From contig NZ_MNAH01000002.1 in assembly GCF_001976065.1 (NCBI RefSeq), forward strand, positions 555,118-619,117: 64,000 bases of DNA, in the 5' to 3' direction. The position numbers and the translations under genes were made by a program. The notes beneath the pieces are model-generated. The model did not search any database and was not told the origin of the DNA. It worked only from the letters and a program-made list of their open reading frames with translations. Position 1 is the stretch's first letter. Each line of letters starts with the position of its first letter. Source of the DNA: Pseudomonas putida. GTDB taxonomy: Bacteria > Pseudomonadota > Gammaproteobacteria > Pseudomonadales > Pseudomonadaceae. Below, one piece after another: positions 1 through 10,100 of the stretch.

Positions 1-1214
1 GCACAAATCCTGATCAGCAGGGAGAGGACCTGCTGTTCGCCGGAGTTCATCTCGCTGAGCGGCAAGACTGGGAATTCTACTTCTTTAGGCTGAATGCCAG
101 GTTCGTAACGTTCGCCCTCCATAGGCACCTGCACGTCTTCGTGCAGTTCGAAACTGGAAATCCCGCGCTCCCAGTTATCGATTGGGTTGTCCGGGTCGCT
201 GATGGGAACTAGGTAGTGGATGTGATTGAAATCGAGAAAGTCCAGTGCCTCGGTAAAGATCTCCAAACGTGAAGGGCTCTGGTAGATGTCGAGCAAGGCT
301 TCGCTGAGTCTGTGCAGAAATTCCAGCTGGTGCAGATCATCCGCATCGCGGCGAGCTCCTTGGTATATAAATAACGAACCTCTTGAGGACTCGAGTGGAA
401 ACCGATCAATCGCGCCAAAGGCGATGCCAATCGAGGTGAGGTTTTCCTGGTCGAGGTCTTTAATCAAGTCCCTGAGCAACAGACTTTTACCCGCGCCATT
501 GTTACCGATGATGTAGGAACAAGTGGGACCTGTTGTCTCTTCAGTCAGTATGTCCAGCAGAGGGCGATTTTCAGGGCTGTTTAGCTTGAGATTATTTTCC
601 TCATGACCGAGATGCTCACGTGCCGTTAGCTCTGGGGCATTTAGAACCGTGTCGGTGAACAGCGCGCGACAGAATCCCGGAAGGTTTCTATATTCATTTT
701 CCAAATGTTTGAGAAACGATTCGTTGAGGTTGCTATCGAGAAACTCTTTGAAAAACTTTGAGTCGATTTTGTAGTGTGGTGAACGCCACCGCTCGACGAC
801 CGCAGCGGCCAACCAAGTGGGCTCGAAATATCCGGCACCTTCCAGCCGAGTGGCGTCGATGCAAAGGGTTTCGTTAGAGTTCATCTTGTCAGTATTCAGC
901 AGCCACGCGGTGAAGACCGTGCGTGTTCCTGAAACATCCTGGCTCGGCAGGTCGATCACGGCTTCCAGCAAGTCATTTGCGGCAATGTAATGTTTTAATG
1001 TTTCAGGTAGCTCGCTGCCGTGGGCCCGATCGACGATCACCAGCGCGATGTTGCTTAGTGCTCCTTGTTTGATCAGCTTCTCCAAAGTTGCAAGTGCAGG
1101 GAACTGGTGCCCCATTGCTTGCCCGCCATCCACGACTGTCAGGTCGCTGACATCCAACTCGACGCGATCAAGGGGCAGCGGATACTGCGAGAGGTTGCGT
1201 ACTTCGGAGCGCTG
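1..1214 (-). pseudogene. Truncated N6-methylase-like / P-loop ATPase (runs off left edge)
   Basis: The reverse strand is open from the left edge to an in-frame TGA at 1215-1217. The first part reads like the C-terminal half of an HsdM-type N6-adenine methylase (a stretch ending LLEAVIDLP, then TVFTAWLLN, then a CIDAT segment). The NPPF catalytic motif that should lie upstream is absent. A P-loop ATPase follows, with Walker A GNNGAGKS near 486-512 and the signature-like motif SGEQQ near 30-45; Walker B and the end lie outside the window. The first Met codon is at 1115, inside the methylase-like region, so the gene has probably lost its 5' end. Joining a methylase-like domain to a recombination-type ATPase suggests a restriction or phage-defence protein, but I do not recognise a named system. 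The domain calls come from motif reading alone. Confidence 0.6.
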
Positions 1215-1231
1215 TCACAGACTGGTCGGCG

Positions 1232-1270
1232 AAAATCTAAATCGTGGAAAAATACCTAAATTTAGATTTT
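1232..1270. repeat. 11-bp inverted repeat at the truncation point
   Basis: AAAATCTAAAT (1232-1242) and ATTTAGATTTT (1260-1270) are perfect reverse complements separated by 17 bp. A further AAATTTAGA copy lies at 1281-1289. The repeat sits just upstream of the in-frame stop that truncates the ATPase gene. It could be a recombination or mobile-element junction, a transcription-factor site, or a weak terminator. Confidence 0.5.
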
Positions 1271-1336
1271 TGATGCACCGAAATTTAGACGTTTACTTCC
1301 GGGCACTGTTGTCGCCCAGCGCACCAGGTCAAGATT

Positions 1337-2614
1337 TTACCCGTCATGTTCTATCTCAAGTAAATTTTGCGAAGAGGAATGTTCTATTCTTGGCTGTTGT
1401 CGGCCACGCTGAGTTGTCCGTCGGTTCAGATTTTCTGCGGGCTGAATTGAAGTAGCGGAATTATCTTGCTCAATTGTCAACCAGTTCGCCGGGTAGTCCA
1501 TGCAACCCTTGCTATTGCCGGCGGGAGGGGATATGAGATTGCTCAGGCACAGCCACCGGTCTGCATAGTTTTTTATGTCGACTAAATAGCTTTCGTAGGC
1601 TTGGGCGACTCTTCCCGCGGTAGCCGGATCCAGAAGAGTAATACCGCTTTTCACTCTAAAGTACCCTTTCTTTATCTGTTGACTGACGTCGGGTGCAGGT
1701 GATTGATTGTCGGTGGGTGCCAAGTACTCGATGTCTAGTCCGCGAACATCCTGAAAAACCAGAAAATTAAAATCGCTTCGACCATTTTTTGTGAGCGCTA
1801 TATCACGAACTACTTTATTTCCACCTGTATCGAGATACGTTTCGCTCCCGATATAGACTGCGGCGTGAACTTCCCCTCCGTATACGAGGTTCTTGTAACC
1901 CCCGTATATAGGCGCTTCAGTATAATATCGAATGATGTCACCAAACCGAGGTGTCGAAACCTCGGTAAAATTCTTCATGTGACTACGGAATTCGCTTGGC
2001 CCCATGAATCTCGGGTGCTGCCAAGGAGATAACGCGATCATCTTGGATCTGGCATAAGCCGAGCTTGGGTCGACGATAGCCGAGATTGAGCTATACCAGC
2101 AGTTGGGACCGTAGGCTTTAGTGCCTACGCCACCATTTAGATACCCGGGCGCTGCGAAATGAAGATACCGATCTGCCGAGCTTGAGGACAGGTAGGAAAG
2201 AGGTGAACCTTCAACAGGGGCACCTTTGATTGCAACCTCAAGAGGAGAGTATGGTTGGTTAATACTGCCCCACGTGTTGTAAATAATTTCACGAATTGCC
2301 TCTTCCCTTATTTCAGCGGGTAGACCATCCCAAGCAGTCCGTTCGATCGTTAGCAAATACGTTGTCTGACCTTGCTTAACTTTTTTATAGGGTTCAAATA
2401 CAGCCGATTTGCATCGTGACGGAGCATCGATACATAATTCTGCCTGATATCCCTCATAGACTCCGGCTTTTACTCTCTGGACCAATTCGGACTCAATTCG
2501 CGCATTGTCGAAGGAGGAAGATTCGATTAGCGATTTTGATTGGAACTCAACTTTTTCACCATAAGCAATAGCTGGAATTAAAATCAAAAGGGCTGTGCAA
2601 CGCAATAATTTCAT
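1337..2614 (-). CDS. Secreted protein with a papain/NlpC-like Cys-His pattern
   Basis: The 425-residue product starts with a clear Sec signal peptide (residues 1-19, hydrophobic core then AYG-E), so it should reach the periplasm or beyond. Residues 165-260 hold GPNCW (Cys172) and, about 78 residues later, GEVHAAVYIG (His250). That order and spacing match NlpC/P60 and related papain-fold hydrolases, in which Cys acts first and the His sits on a beta-strand. The family assignment is inference. Further Cys pairs (61/68 and two near 355-370) could form disulfides. Start: ATG with an AGAGG ribosome site 6 bp upstream. The gene is last in a minus-strand row of small unknown genes that diverges from the giant genes. 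It could be a peptidoglycan hydrolase, an amidase-like effector or an accessory exported protein. Confidence 0.65.
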   Translation of the reverse strand: MKLLRCTALLILIPAIAYGEKVEFQSKSLIESSSFDNARIESELVQRVKAGVYEGYQAELCIDAPSRCKSAVFEPYKKVKQGQTTYLLTIERTAWDGLPAEIREEAIREIIYNTWGSINQPYSPLEVAIKGAPVEGSPLSYLSSSSADRYLHFAAPGYLNGGVGTKAYGPNCWYSSISAIVDPSSAYARSKMIALSPWQHPRFMGPSEFRSHMKNFTEVSTPRFGDIIRYYTEAPIYGGYKNLVYGGEVHAAVYIGSETYLDTGGNKVVRDIALTKNGRSDFNFLVFQDVRGLDIEYLAPTDNQSPAPDVSQQIKKGYFRVKSGITLLDPATAGRVAQAYESYLVDIKNYADRWLCLSNLISPPAGNSKGCMDYPANWLTIEQDNSATSIQPAENLNRRTTQRGRQQPRIEHSSSQNLLEIEHDG

Positions 2615-2712
2615 GGAAACCTCTTTACGGATATTCTGAAATCAATATTGTTCCGCTATTGATTCAAACCGACGATAATGTTTTAGCGTAAGCCCGAAGT
2701 CGAAAAATCATC

Positions 2713-2859
2713 CTAGGCAAGCTCCTTGTGGCATTTATACCGAATGCCAAGCCGCAGGAGTGAAAATGCTATCAAGGCGCACCCAATCGGTGTGCTTAAT
2801 GGCCCGGATAACGATGCGAAGGACATCAATGTAGTCGCAATAGTGAATCCGTCACTCAC
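2713..2859 (-). CDS. Small membrane protein, coupled start
   Basis: This 48-codon reading frame begins with GTG, whose bases overlap the stop codon of the upstream 100-aa gene (GTGA arrangement, 2856-2859). That overlap is typical of translational coupling. The product is largely hydrophobic: a stretch from about residue 5 to 37 (FTIATTLMSFASL, then IGCALIAFSLL) could form one long or two short membrane spans, followed by a basic tail (RYKCHKELA). No family is recognised. Small hydrophobic proteins of this kind include holins, toxins of type I modules and membrane regulators, but nothing in the sequence decides between them. The call rests on the coupled start and the hydrophobic composition. 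Confidence 0.45.
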   Translation of the reverse strand: MSDGFTIATTLMSFASLSGPLSTPIGCALIAFSLLRLGIRYKCHKELA

Positions 2860-3158
2860 ATCGTCATTGATTCGAGTGAGTTTAGGACATAAGCGCTTAA
2901 GAATTTTTGGGGTGAATTTATGGGGAGGTCTCCGTTTGAAAATATAGCTTGTGCGGTTCGGACAGATGATTTAATCATCTGTGCTGTTTCGTCATCCAGA
3001 CTCTCAGGGTCGGTCTCGAAACCTACAGAGTTCAATGCCTTCTTGATAGGTGGTGTGTAATGCCCTTCACCTGCATTCAGAACGCTGGCATCTACATCAC
3101 TAACTGTTGCCAGGGCTATTATGTATAAACTAACTTTTTTGCGTTGTATGTTGTTCAT
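2856..3158 (-). CDS. Hypothetical protein, 100 aa
   Basis: The start ATG has a GAGG ribosome site about 8 bp upstream. The N-terminal 25 residues (basic start, then LYIIALATVSDVDA) could be a weak signal peptide or a short hydrophobic helix. The rest is hydrophilic, with an acidic middle section (ETDPESLDDETAQM). I recognise no domain. It lies between the 192-aa gene (about 80 bp upstream) and the 48-aa membrane protein whose start overlaps its stop, so the three are probably co-transcribed. Local composition is AT-richer than the giant genes. The small size and lack of known motifs keep confidence moderate. Confidence 0.5.
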   Translation of the reverse strand: MNNIQRKKVSLYIIALATVSDVDASVLNAGEGHYTPPIKKALNSVGFETDPESLDDETAQMIKSSVRTAQAIFSNGDLPINSPQKFLSAYVLNSLESMTM

Positions 3159-3238
3159 AGACAGTCCTCGTAGGTCTGAATATCTTGTTTTGCTTGAGTT
3201 TTCTTGTCGCTCCAGTAATGCCTCGATCCGCGATACAT

Positions 3239-3817
3239 CTATGGCTTAAGCGCATAGCGGGTGGAAATCAATACGAACTGGCGTGTTTCTGCACCCACCT
3301 TCACCTCGTATTGAATCACACGGTAGAAGTATGCCTTGCCGTCTGAAATATTAACTCTATGCCATAACTCCCTAAGTTCCCCACCCACCGCTATATGGGC
3401 TGATACAAAGGCTGCATCCTCCTTGGTGCCTTCGTTATTCAAAAGGTACCCAACTAAGGTCTTGACAGTCTGAGCAATTGCAGCACTCACCCATCCTGAT
3501 GGTAGCGCGAACTTCAGGCCTCCTCCCAGCACGCTGCGGAAGAACGCCATTTCCATGTCGGCGTTAGTGTCAAGCGATTGGCGAAGAGTATCTCTATTTA
3601 ACGCTTGTAACGTGTACTTGGCGACAAGCGCCGCTTTATCGGGCTCGCCGAGCAAGGCCAGCTGTGAGGGGGTTAACTCGACGAAGAGTTTTTGCTCGCC
3701 GATGGGGTGAGTCGCAGAAGTCCTGAAGGTAATAGGAAGCCATGCCTGGATCATGTTCAGCATCGCGGATGTATCAAACCCTTCATGTACGACTGTTTGA
3801 TCTTCATACCAGGCCAT
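3239..3817 (-). CDS. Hypothetical protein, 192 aa
   Basis: The ATG is preceded by a good GGGAGAG ribosome site. The product is soluble-looking, with no signal peptide. A helical middle (about residues 60-130, including GGGLKFALPSGWVSAAIAQTVKTL) precedes a beta-strand-rich C-terminus (AYFYRVIQYEVKVG, then FVLISTRYAL). I do not recognise the family. Its position first or second in the minus-strand row facing away from the giant genes, with only 27 bp to the 68-aa frame upstream, suggests an operon. The coding frame is uninterrupted. Confidence 0.55.
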   Translation of the reverse strand: MAWYEDQTVVHEGFDTSAMLNMIQAWLPITFRTSATHPIGEQKLFVELTPSQLALLGEPDKAALVAKYTLQALNRDTLRQSLDTNADMEMAFFRSVLGGGLKFALPSGWVSAAIAQTVKTLVGYLLNNEGTKEDAAFVSAHIAVGGELRELWHRVNISDGKAYFYRVIQYEVKVGAETRQFVLISTRYALKP

Positions 3818-3844
3818 GCCGCTCTCCCGCTGTGGTAGTTATGT

Positions 3845-4051
3845 CTATCGGCTTTTATTTAACTGATTGAATTTCATGTCTTTGGGTGGCTTGCTGGTGA
3901 GTGTAGTCGATTTTTTTTCATCAGGTTTTTCATCGTTACCCCCCAAAGTTGGGGGGTGTTGAATGACTTTAGATGACTGCTGAGAGGAGGGCTGTTGTCG
4001 ATGATAGTCGCAGTTCGGAGCCCAGTGCCCGTTGTAACAAATATGAGTCAA
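3845..4051 (-). CDS. Possible small hydrophilic protein, 68 aa
   Basis: The frame opens with TTG (4049-4051) and has only a weak ribosome site, so the start is uncertain. The N-terminus holds a compact Cys/His pattern (HICYNGHWAPNCDYH) that could bind a metal. The remainder is a low-complexity, Ser/Gln/Lys/Pro-rich tail that is probably disordered. Inside the gene (3938-3957) is a perfect 9-bp inverted repeat, ACCCCCCAA/TTGGGGGGT. No homologue is recognised. It would be the first gene of the row diverging from the giant genes. It could also be a leader peptide or a non-coding stretch. Confidence 0.35.
   Translation of the reverse strand: MTHICYNGHWAPNCDYHRQQPSSQQSSKVIQHPPTLGGNDEKPDEKKSTTLTSKPPKDMKFNQLNKSR
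3938..3957. repeat. Perfect G/C-tract inverted repeat
   Basis: ACCCCCCAA and TTGGGGGGT are exact reverse complements separated by only 2 bp, inside the 68-aa frame. The run of T lies on the wrong side for a minus-strand terminator. A hairpin here could attenuate transcription of the minus-strand operon. Confidence 0.4.
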
Positions 4052-4193
4052 CTTTTCGGGGTGTGAGCCTGCTCGTTAAATAAAACGGGTAAAGCTCAAA
4101 ACGCCACTACACTCACGGAGTCAGTGTGTTTACTGCTGTGCTGACACGCGTTTATCACCTGCTAGATACAACCCCAATGGACGGACGACTCCT
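4052..4193. promoter_or_regulatory. Divergent intergenic region before the giant genes
   Basis: About 140 bp separate the minus-strand small genes from the first giant gene, so both promoters must lie here or nearby. I see no convincing -35/-10 pair. The giant gene has no clear purine-rich ribosome site before its ATG (sequence ACGACTCCT), which suggests low or controlled initiation. Confidence 0.4.
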
Positions 4194-7100
4194 ATGGCTA
4201 TCCAGCTTTACTCGCGATCTTCCAGCAGTGGTCACGATTTACTTGAACTAAGGCTTTCCCTTGAGGCGAACCGTAAAGACGCAGACGGCGATTTGAAGCG
4301 TCTTGCTGATGCGCTCAAGGAGGCGGGTGCCGGTTCGCCTCTGAGCGGGTTTGTGTTCCAGGCGAATACAGTAGGGATTGATACCCGAGGAACCATCGGT
4401 GGTAGCGCTATAGCTGCGAGACAAGTGTTCGCCGTTGAATTCGATGTACCAGGCGTGCTGCTGGATACAGACAGCAATGGTTTGCATCGGCTGCGCCCAA
4501 CCAGCGATCTGACCAAAGACCTTGATGCACTAAGTAAATGGGCCGAGGCTCAGGCAGGGGCTGCGGCCAAAGAACAAGCTGCGCAACTTCTTGTTGTCCT
4601 CAACGACGCACGGATGACGCTGGAACGCGTCCTTAGTCGACGTGAAGTCACGATAAGGGCCGGTGCTCAGGGCAGTACTTACTTCGGATGCACTGGAATT
4701 GCAGGGGCAGTAAAAGTTGAAGCGAGGGTCGCCATTGACCTGCAGGCGCTGCTCAATGCCCTGGAGTCCGGAGCGGTCACCGGGCGTGAGGTGTTTCGGG
4801 CAGACCTCGCGGCCAGCATAAACTTCGTTAGCAGTTCGGGAAGCTCAATGCTGGGGGCTGTTGAGTTCAGTTGTGTTGTCACAGATGTGGAGGACAGCAA
4901 AATCGAGGAACGTATCGTGCTGATTCCGCGTATCGATTTACCCTCGCTCAAGGGTTTTCCGCGCCTGGGTTTCGATTTTCCGGTCATGCCGTTCCCCACG
5001 CTCTCGCTGCACGGTTTCACCTTGGGCAACCCCTTTCGGCTGTTCGACGTGGGGTTGCCCCTGCCAACATTTGCGGGGGGAGGATTGCCTTCAATTCCTC
5101 TCAAAGTTCAATGGACTAAGGATCCGCAGTTCAAAATCACGGTGGTGGGGGGCAATCTTTCGATAGTTACGACACAAACGGGGGATGCTCGAATTGACTG
5201 GATCAAAAGCACGTCCCAGGTTGATGTCGCCAAGGTAAAAGATCTCCAACTTACTGTCGTGGGCGGTCATTATGAGCTACAGGGCGGGATCACCTTCGAA
5301 GAGGTGATCATTACGGAGCGCCTGAGTCGAAAGACTGGCCTCGGTGTGGATACAGCGTTGCCTGTAACCGTTGATATTGATGACTATGAAGTGCGTATTA
5401 CCCTGCCGGTCAATAGCCGAATTGATCTGGCAACAGGCGCCGCTTCTGGCTCGCTGGTAGGGATGATCGATTTTCCCAGGATTTTCTTACGTTCCAAAGA
5501 AGATCCCCGCCTGGTGCTGGCTTTTGCGGCAACCTACGAAACGACCGTTATGCAAGGTTCCATTACTGGACGCCTCACTGAGCTCAAAGTCATTGAGCCT
5601 TATCCCGTAGCGCTGATTGCCGCGACGGCCGAGAACGTGATCGCAGGCGTGATCCGGCTGGTTAGTCTGATTGAACTGCCTGGCGGTCCCTCCACTCCGA
5701 CATTTCCGGATTTGCCGACATTGCCTGATCTCTCAAGGCTGATCGAGCGTATTGGTGAGCTTCTGGCGGCGAGCCTCAAATGGATGGCGAGGCAAGCCGG
5801 TGAAGCGCTTGGCGCAGTCGCCAACGTGCTTGTTGGTCTGATTGAGGGCGCGCTGGATTTGATGGGGAGGGTGATCGATCTGATCGGCAAAGGTGCTGCG
5901 ACGATGCTGAGTCACGTCGCGATTGAGGTGCGCCTCGACGCTCAGAGCTGTGCATTGAAACAGGTACTGATCACGCCGGTAGAGAATCCTCAACTGCCAA
6001 ATCAAACGGAAGTAAAACCACTTGAGTTTGCCGGGCTGGAATTGAGCCTGCCCGCGGCCTGGGCACCAACCCTGTTGTTGGACTTTTCGGGATCGTTCGT
6101 CGCGGCACTGTTGGTTTCACCCAAGGACCATAGCAACAACTCCGACAATCAAATGGTGATATCGACCGATCTCTGGCTCAAGCGCCAGGGTGCGCCAGTC
6201 GAAGCTGTACGCGATACCGACACGGAGGGTAAACGGCCGGATACACGGCTTATCCAGTTGCGCGGCTGGAAGAAGCAGAGCAGTGCGATAGCTGTGGTGG
6301 TGTTGCAACGTGGTGCTGTGTCGTTTCTCAAAACACTGAAAACCTACACCGCGGCCTCCGAGAACCTGGTGGTGGAGGGCACCCCCAGTACAACGGTCAA
6401 GATCGGGCAGTTTACGCAAACCCTGGAATTTTCGGATCTTCAGGCGAATGACTTTGATGGATCGGTTCACTGTGATGTCGATCCGGCGAAGAGCCGGCTA
6501 CTGCCATTTTTCGGCACGCCAAAGAACGACGGAGGAGGGGCCGGTTCCGCTTCGTTTCTGGACAAGTTGAGTCAGTACGTGGAGCTGAAAAGCGCCAGCG
6601 ACGTGCAGTTGAGCGGCGCTACGATCAGTCTGCCACTGAGTGCGCTGATCCATCTGGACGACTTTTCCACGACGCTCAATATGTATCTGAGGCTTGACCT
6701 TGCAACCCTTAATGCACGCCTTGATGCTGGGGAGAAGTTTGAGATCAAGGGCAAGCCTATACCGGGCGATATTTTTGGCCTGACGTATGTTATTCGGCCG
6801 AAAGGGGTCAAAACGCCCGATCCGAGCGTAGAGTTTCCCCAGTTCGAACTCGACTTCTCCTCTGGATCTCCTCGAATGTCCCTGCACAAGGATGCCGAGG
6901 TCGATCTTTTTTACTCCAGACTTGGCGGTGGCGGGCGGGGGCTGGTGTTCAAAGTCTCGGAGTTTGCGGTCGGTCAGGGCTACTTTGATATCGTCGCTGA
7001 CGTCGATCCGCAGGAGCCTGTGACCTTGCCAGGGGTGGATATGCCATTCCGCTTCGAGGCCGGTCGTCTGGTGGTCAAGCGAGGCGAAATCCAGGCGTTT

Positions 7101-10100
7101 TCCATCACTGGTTGCGGGCAACTGCCCCCGGAGCTTGTAGGGGAAGCCAACTGTAAAGTCACCCTCAGCCTCGGCCGTGAGCCCGGTGGTGGACGACTGG
7201 CAGTACTGGCATGCGATGCAGAACTGGACAAGACGCAAAGCCCCATCGTCTGCCATGCCACACGCTTTGAACTGACAATTTCCAAGCTGGGCTTCGCGCT
7301 TGAAGACATGCGCGGCGAGGGCGGTTACCAGTTCTATTTCCAGGTGACTGGAACACTGGTTTTCGCCCCTGGTAAAGATGAATTCTCGGACACCTTTCTG
7401 AAAAATCTTCGTGGACTGAAAATCACCCTCAACAAGGCGCCGCTGGCCCGCGATATAAGTCGTTTGAGCCGCGCAATCGATTTTCAGATCCCGATCGAGC
7501 CGAAGGTGACCTTCAATCTATTTGATGTCTTTGCATTCGAGCTCAGAGGCATCGGCTATCTCGGATCCTCGGATGCGTTCGACGGGGATCCCGCCCTGGT
7601 GATCTGCGGGCAGGCAAAATTGACGCCCAACTCTGATGTCGTCAGCGCCAAGATTGACCTTCACAGCATGTACATCTCAACTCAGGTATCAGGCACGAGC
7701 CTGCCTCGTGTCCGGTTTGAGGGCCTGAGTGTTTCATTGGCGCTTAAGACTGGCTCCGTGGAGGCGACAGCGATTGTCGTTGATGATCATCTCCCGACGC
7801 TTTACAGCCACGGCACACAACCACCGAAAATGACGGCGCGCGGGTTCCTTGCATCGGGCCGGATAAATCTCAAGAGTTGGGCGCCGATGAGTGCATCCAT
7901 GGGCTTTCTTGAACTCACCGGGCCCGAAGGTGATAAACGCCACGCGTTCTTTCTCTACGGGCAATTGGAAAAGCTCTCCACTGAGATCCCCACGCCCATC
8001 AAACCGATTTACCTGCGCGAAATGGGCTTTGGTATCGGCTACCGCTACACGCTCGCAGGGTTGCGTCGAGCGGATGCGGTGACCACTCCGAAAGCGCTGA
8101 TCGAAGTCCTTGACGATGTCTCGCGATATCAAAATGACCTGGCGCACTTCGAGGCTTGGGAGCCAGAAGCTACAGGCGATCGATTGACTCTGGCATTGAG
8201 AGGCATGCTATCGATTGATTCGGCCTCGGAAGAAGGTGATGTCAGCGAGGCTGAAGAGCTTCTGCCCAACCTTCTGCTGATGGATGTGGCGGCAGCTCTG
8301 CGCTCGGATCTGACCTTTCTGATGACTGTTCGAGCCTGGCTCTGTGTCAACTATGCCGATTGGTCGAACACCGAAACACGCGAGTCCATAGCAACCCACC
8401 CGATGTTGCGCGGTTATCTCTATATTTCAGCGCCGCGTCAGGAGTTCCTGGCACGGCTGCTCTCCGATCCCAACGGCTTCATAGGCGATCACCCAAAATT
8501 GCCGGAACCGTTGGTCAAGGCATTCAGGGCCGTAACCTGGTCGGCAACGCTGTATGTGCGCCCAGGCCTATTCCACTACGAACTTGGCTGGCCTTATGAG
8601 CTGAAGTTCGCTTTCAACGAGAACGGATTCGGTATCTCGTGCGAAGGCGGGATGGTGATGCGGGTTGAGGACTCGTCCATTTTGTATGGCATCGCCTTTC
8701 GCGCAGTCGGATTCGCGCACATCGGAGGCGAGGCAGGAGGGCGCTCACTCGGGGCATCGGCAGTGGCCAATCTGGACTTCTCCCTCGATGCCAAATTCAT
8801 TGCGCTGATAGCTTTGAAGCAACCGCGTGACACGCTTTTCTACGGCTCAATTGCCTTTACGTGCACGGTGAGTATCGAGGTGCGGATATGGATGGAAATC
8901 AGTCTTGGTTTTGATGATATCCGTATCGAAATAGGCCTCTCGCTCAGTCGTACGCTTTCCCTTGCACTGGAAGTCGCGGTCGAAGCATCAGGCATTGCTG
9001 CACGTGGAGCGGCTAGTACCTCCTTTGCGGCGTTCGGTCGAACACTGACGCTGGCGATCGGATTTTCGTTTGGCGAAGGCCGACTTGAAGAGGCCCGCCA
9101 GCGTGTAGCCCGTTATCTGGCATTGGGACTCACGGCGGCGGTACCTGACCCTGAGCAAGGGCTGGCGCCACCTCCAGCGGCGCCACCGACAAAAAATGAC
9201 GGCACACTGAACAGCGACGCCGAAAAGCATGCTGTTTTGAGCGATGTGGCGAACAATCCACCGTCCGTGCAGCCCAATGTCCTGATCCCCATCGGTGGCG
9301 ATCTGGTCGGACAGCCGCAGTTCTGGGCCATGCTTTTTGAGGTGCCAGCATTCCCCGACACGTATGTCATGCAACTCATTCCGCGTGATCACACCGATAT
9401 CGGGAAAGAGCTGAAACTGGGTTTCAAGGCCTCGACCTTTTTCGCCCATCCCGGTCCTGCTACCGAGCAAACCGAGACAGTGTCGTATGAACTAACGACG
9501 AATACCCCTCTTTGCAGGCTTCTGAACGATGGAAGCCAAAGTTCAGTCTCGAATGACCTCACCGCGTTCTACAACAGCCCCCTTGCCACGTCCGAAAAGG
9601 GAAAAACGCTAAAACTGCATGAGTTACTCCAACAATGTTTCGTACCCAAAGCCGCGTCCTATGATGCAGAGACGGGACAACTCAATCATCGTGACGAGGA
9701 TGACAACCAACCACTGCAACCACCCTTCGAACTAATCCATTCAAAGGATGCCGGAGCCCATGCATCGCCGCAGCAGGCTGCAGAGACGTTGCGCGTCGCT
9801 TCGAGCGACATGATGAAATTGTCACTCCAACGAGCGGAGTGGCGTGCAACAGAAGAGCGGCGCTCCTCAGTGATCGCCTCGGTTGTCGCGTCAGCAGAAG
9901 CCATTGCACGAAAAGCAAAAGTTGACGGCAAGGGCGGTATTATTTGGCCACGCAGCCAGCCGAGTACTGCGCAGGCACAAGTGGATGCTCGAGATCTCGG
10001 GCTGACCTTTGTCGTCACTGAGGCGCAGATCGGTCAATTATTTGATCCGACACCTTCAGCCAATCCACCGAAGTCCAAATTTAAAATTCGAGCCGTCGGG

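Noticed and set aside
2726..2947. 73-codon forward frame
   Set aside because: It is antisense to the 48-aa membrane frame and the end of the 100-aa gene, with no ribosome site.
3938..3957. ACCCCCCAA/TTGGGGGGT as a rho-independent terminator
   Set aside because: The 2-nt loop is too tight for the full stem and no U tract follows it on either strand.
8360..8599. Short frames of 60-140 codons in other frames across the giant genes
   Set aside because: They lie inside two long intact coding frames, lack ribosome sites and show no protein-like motifs; such shadows are expected in GC-rich DNA.
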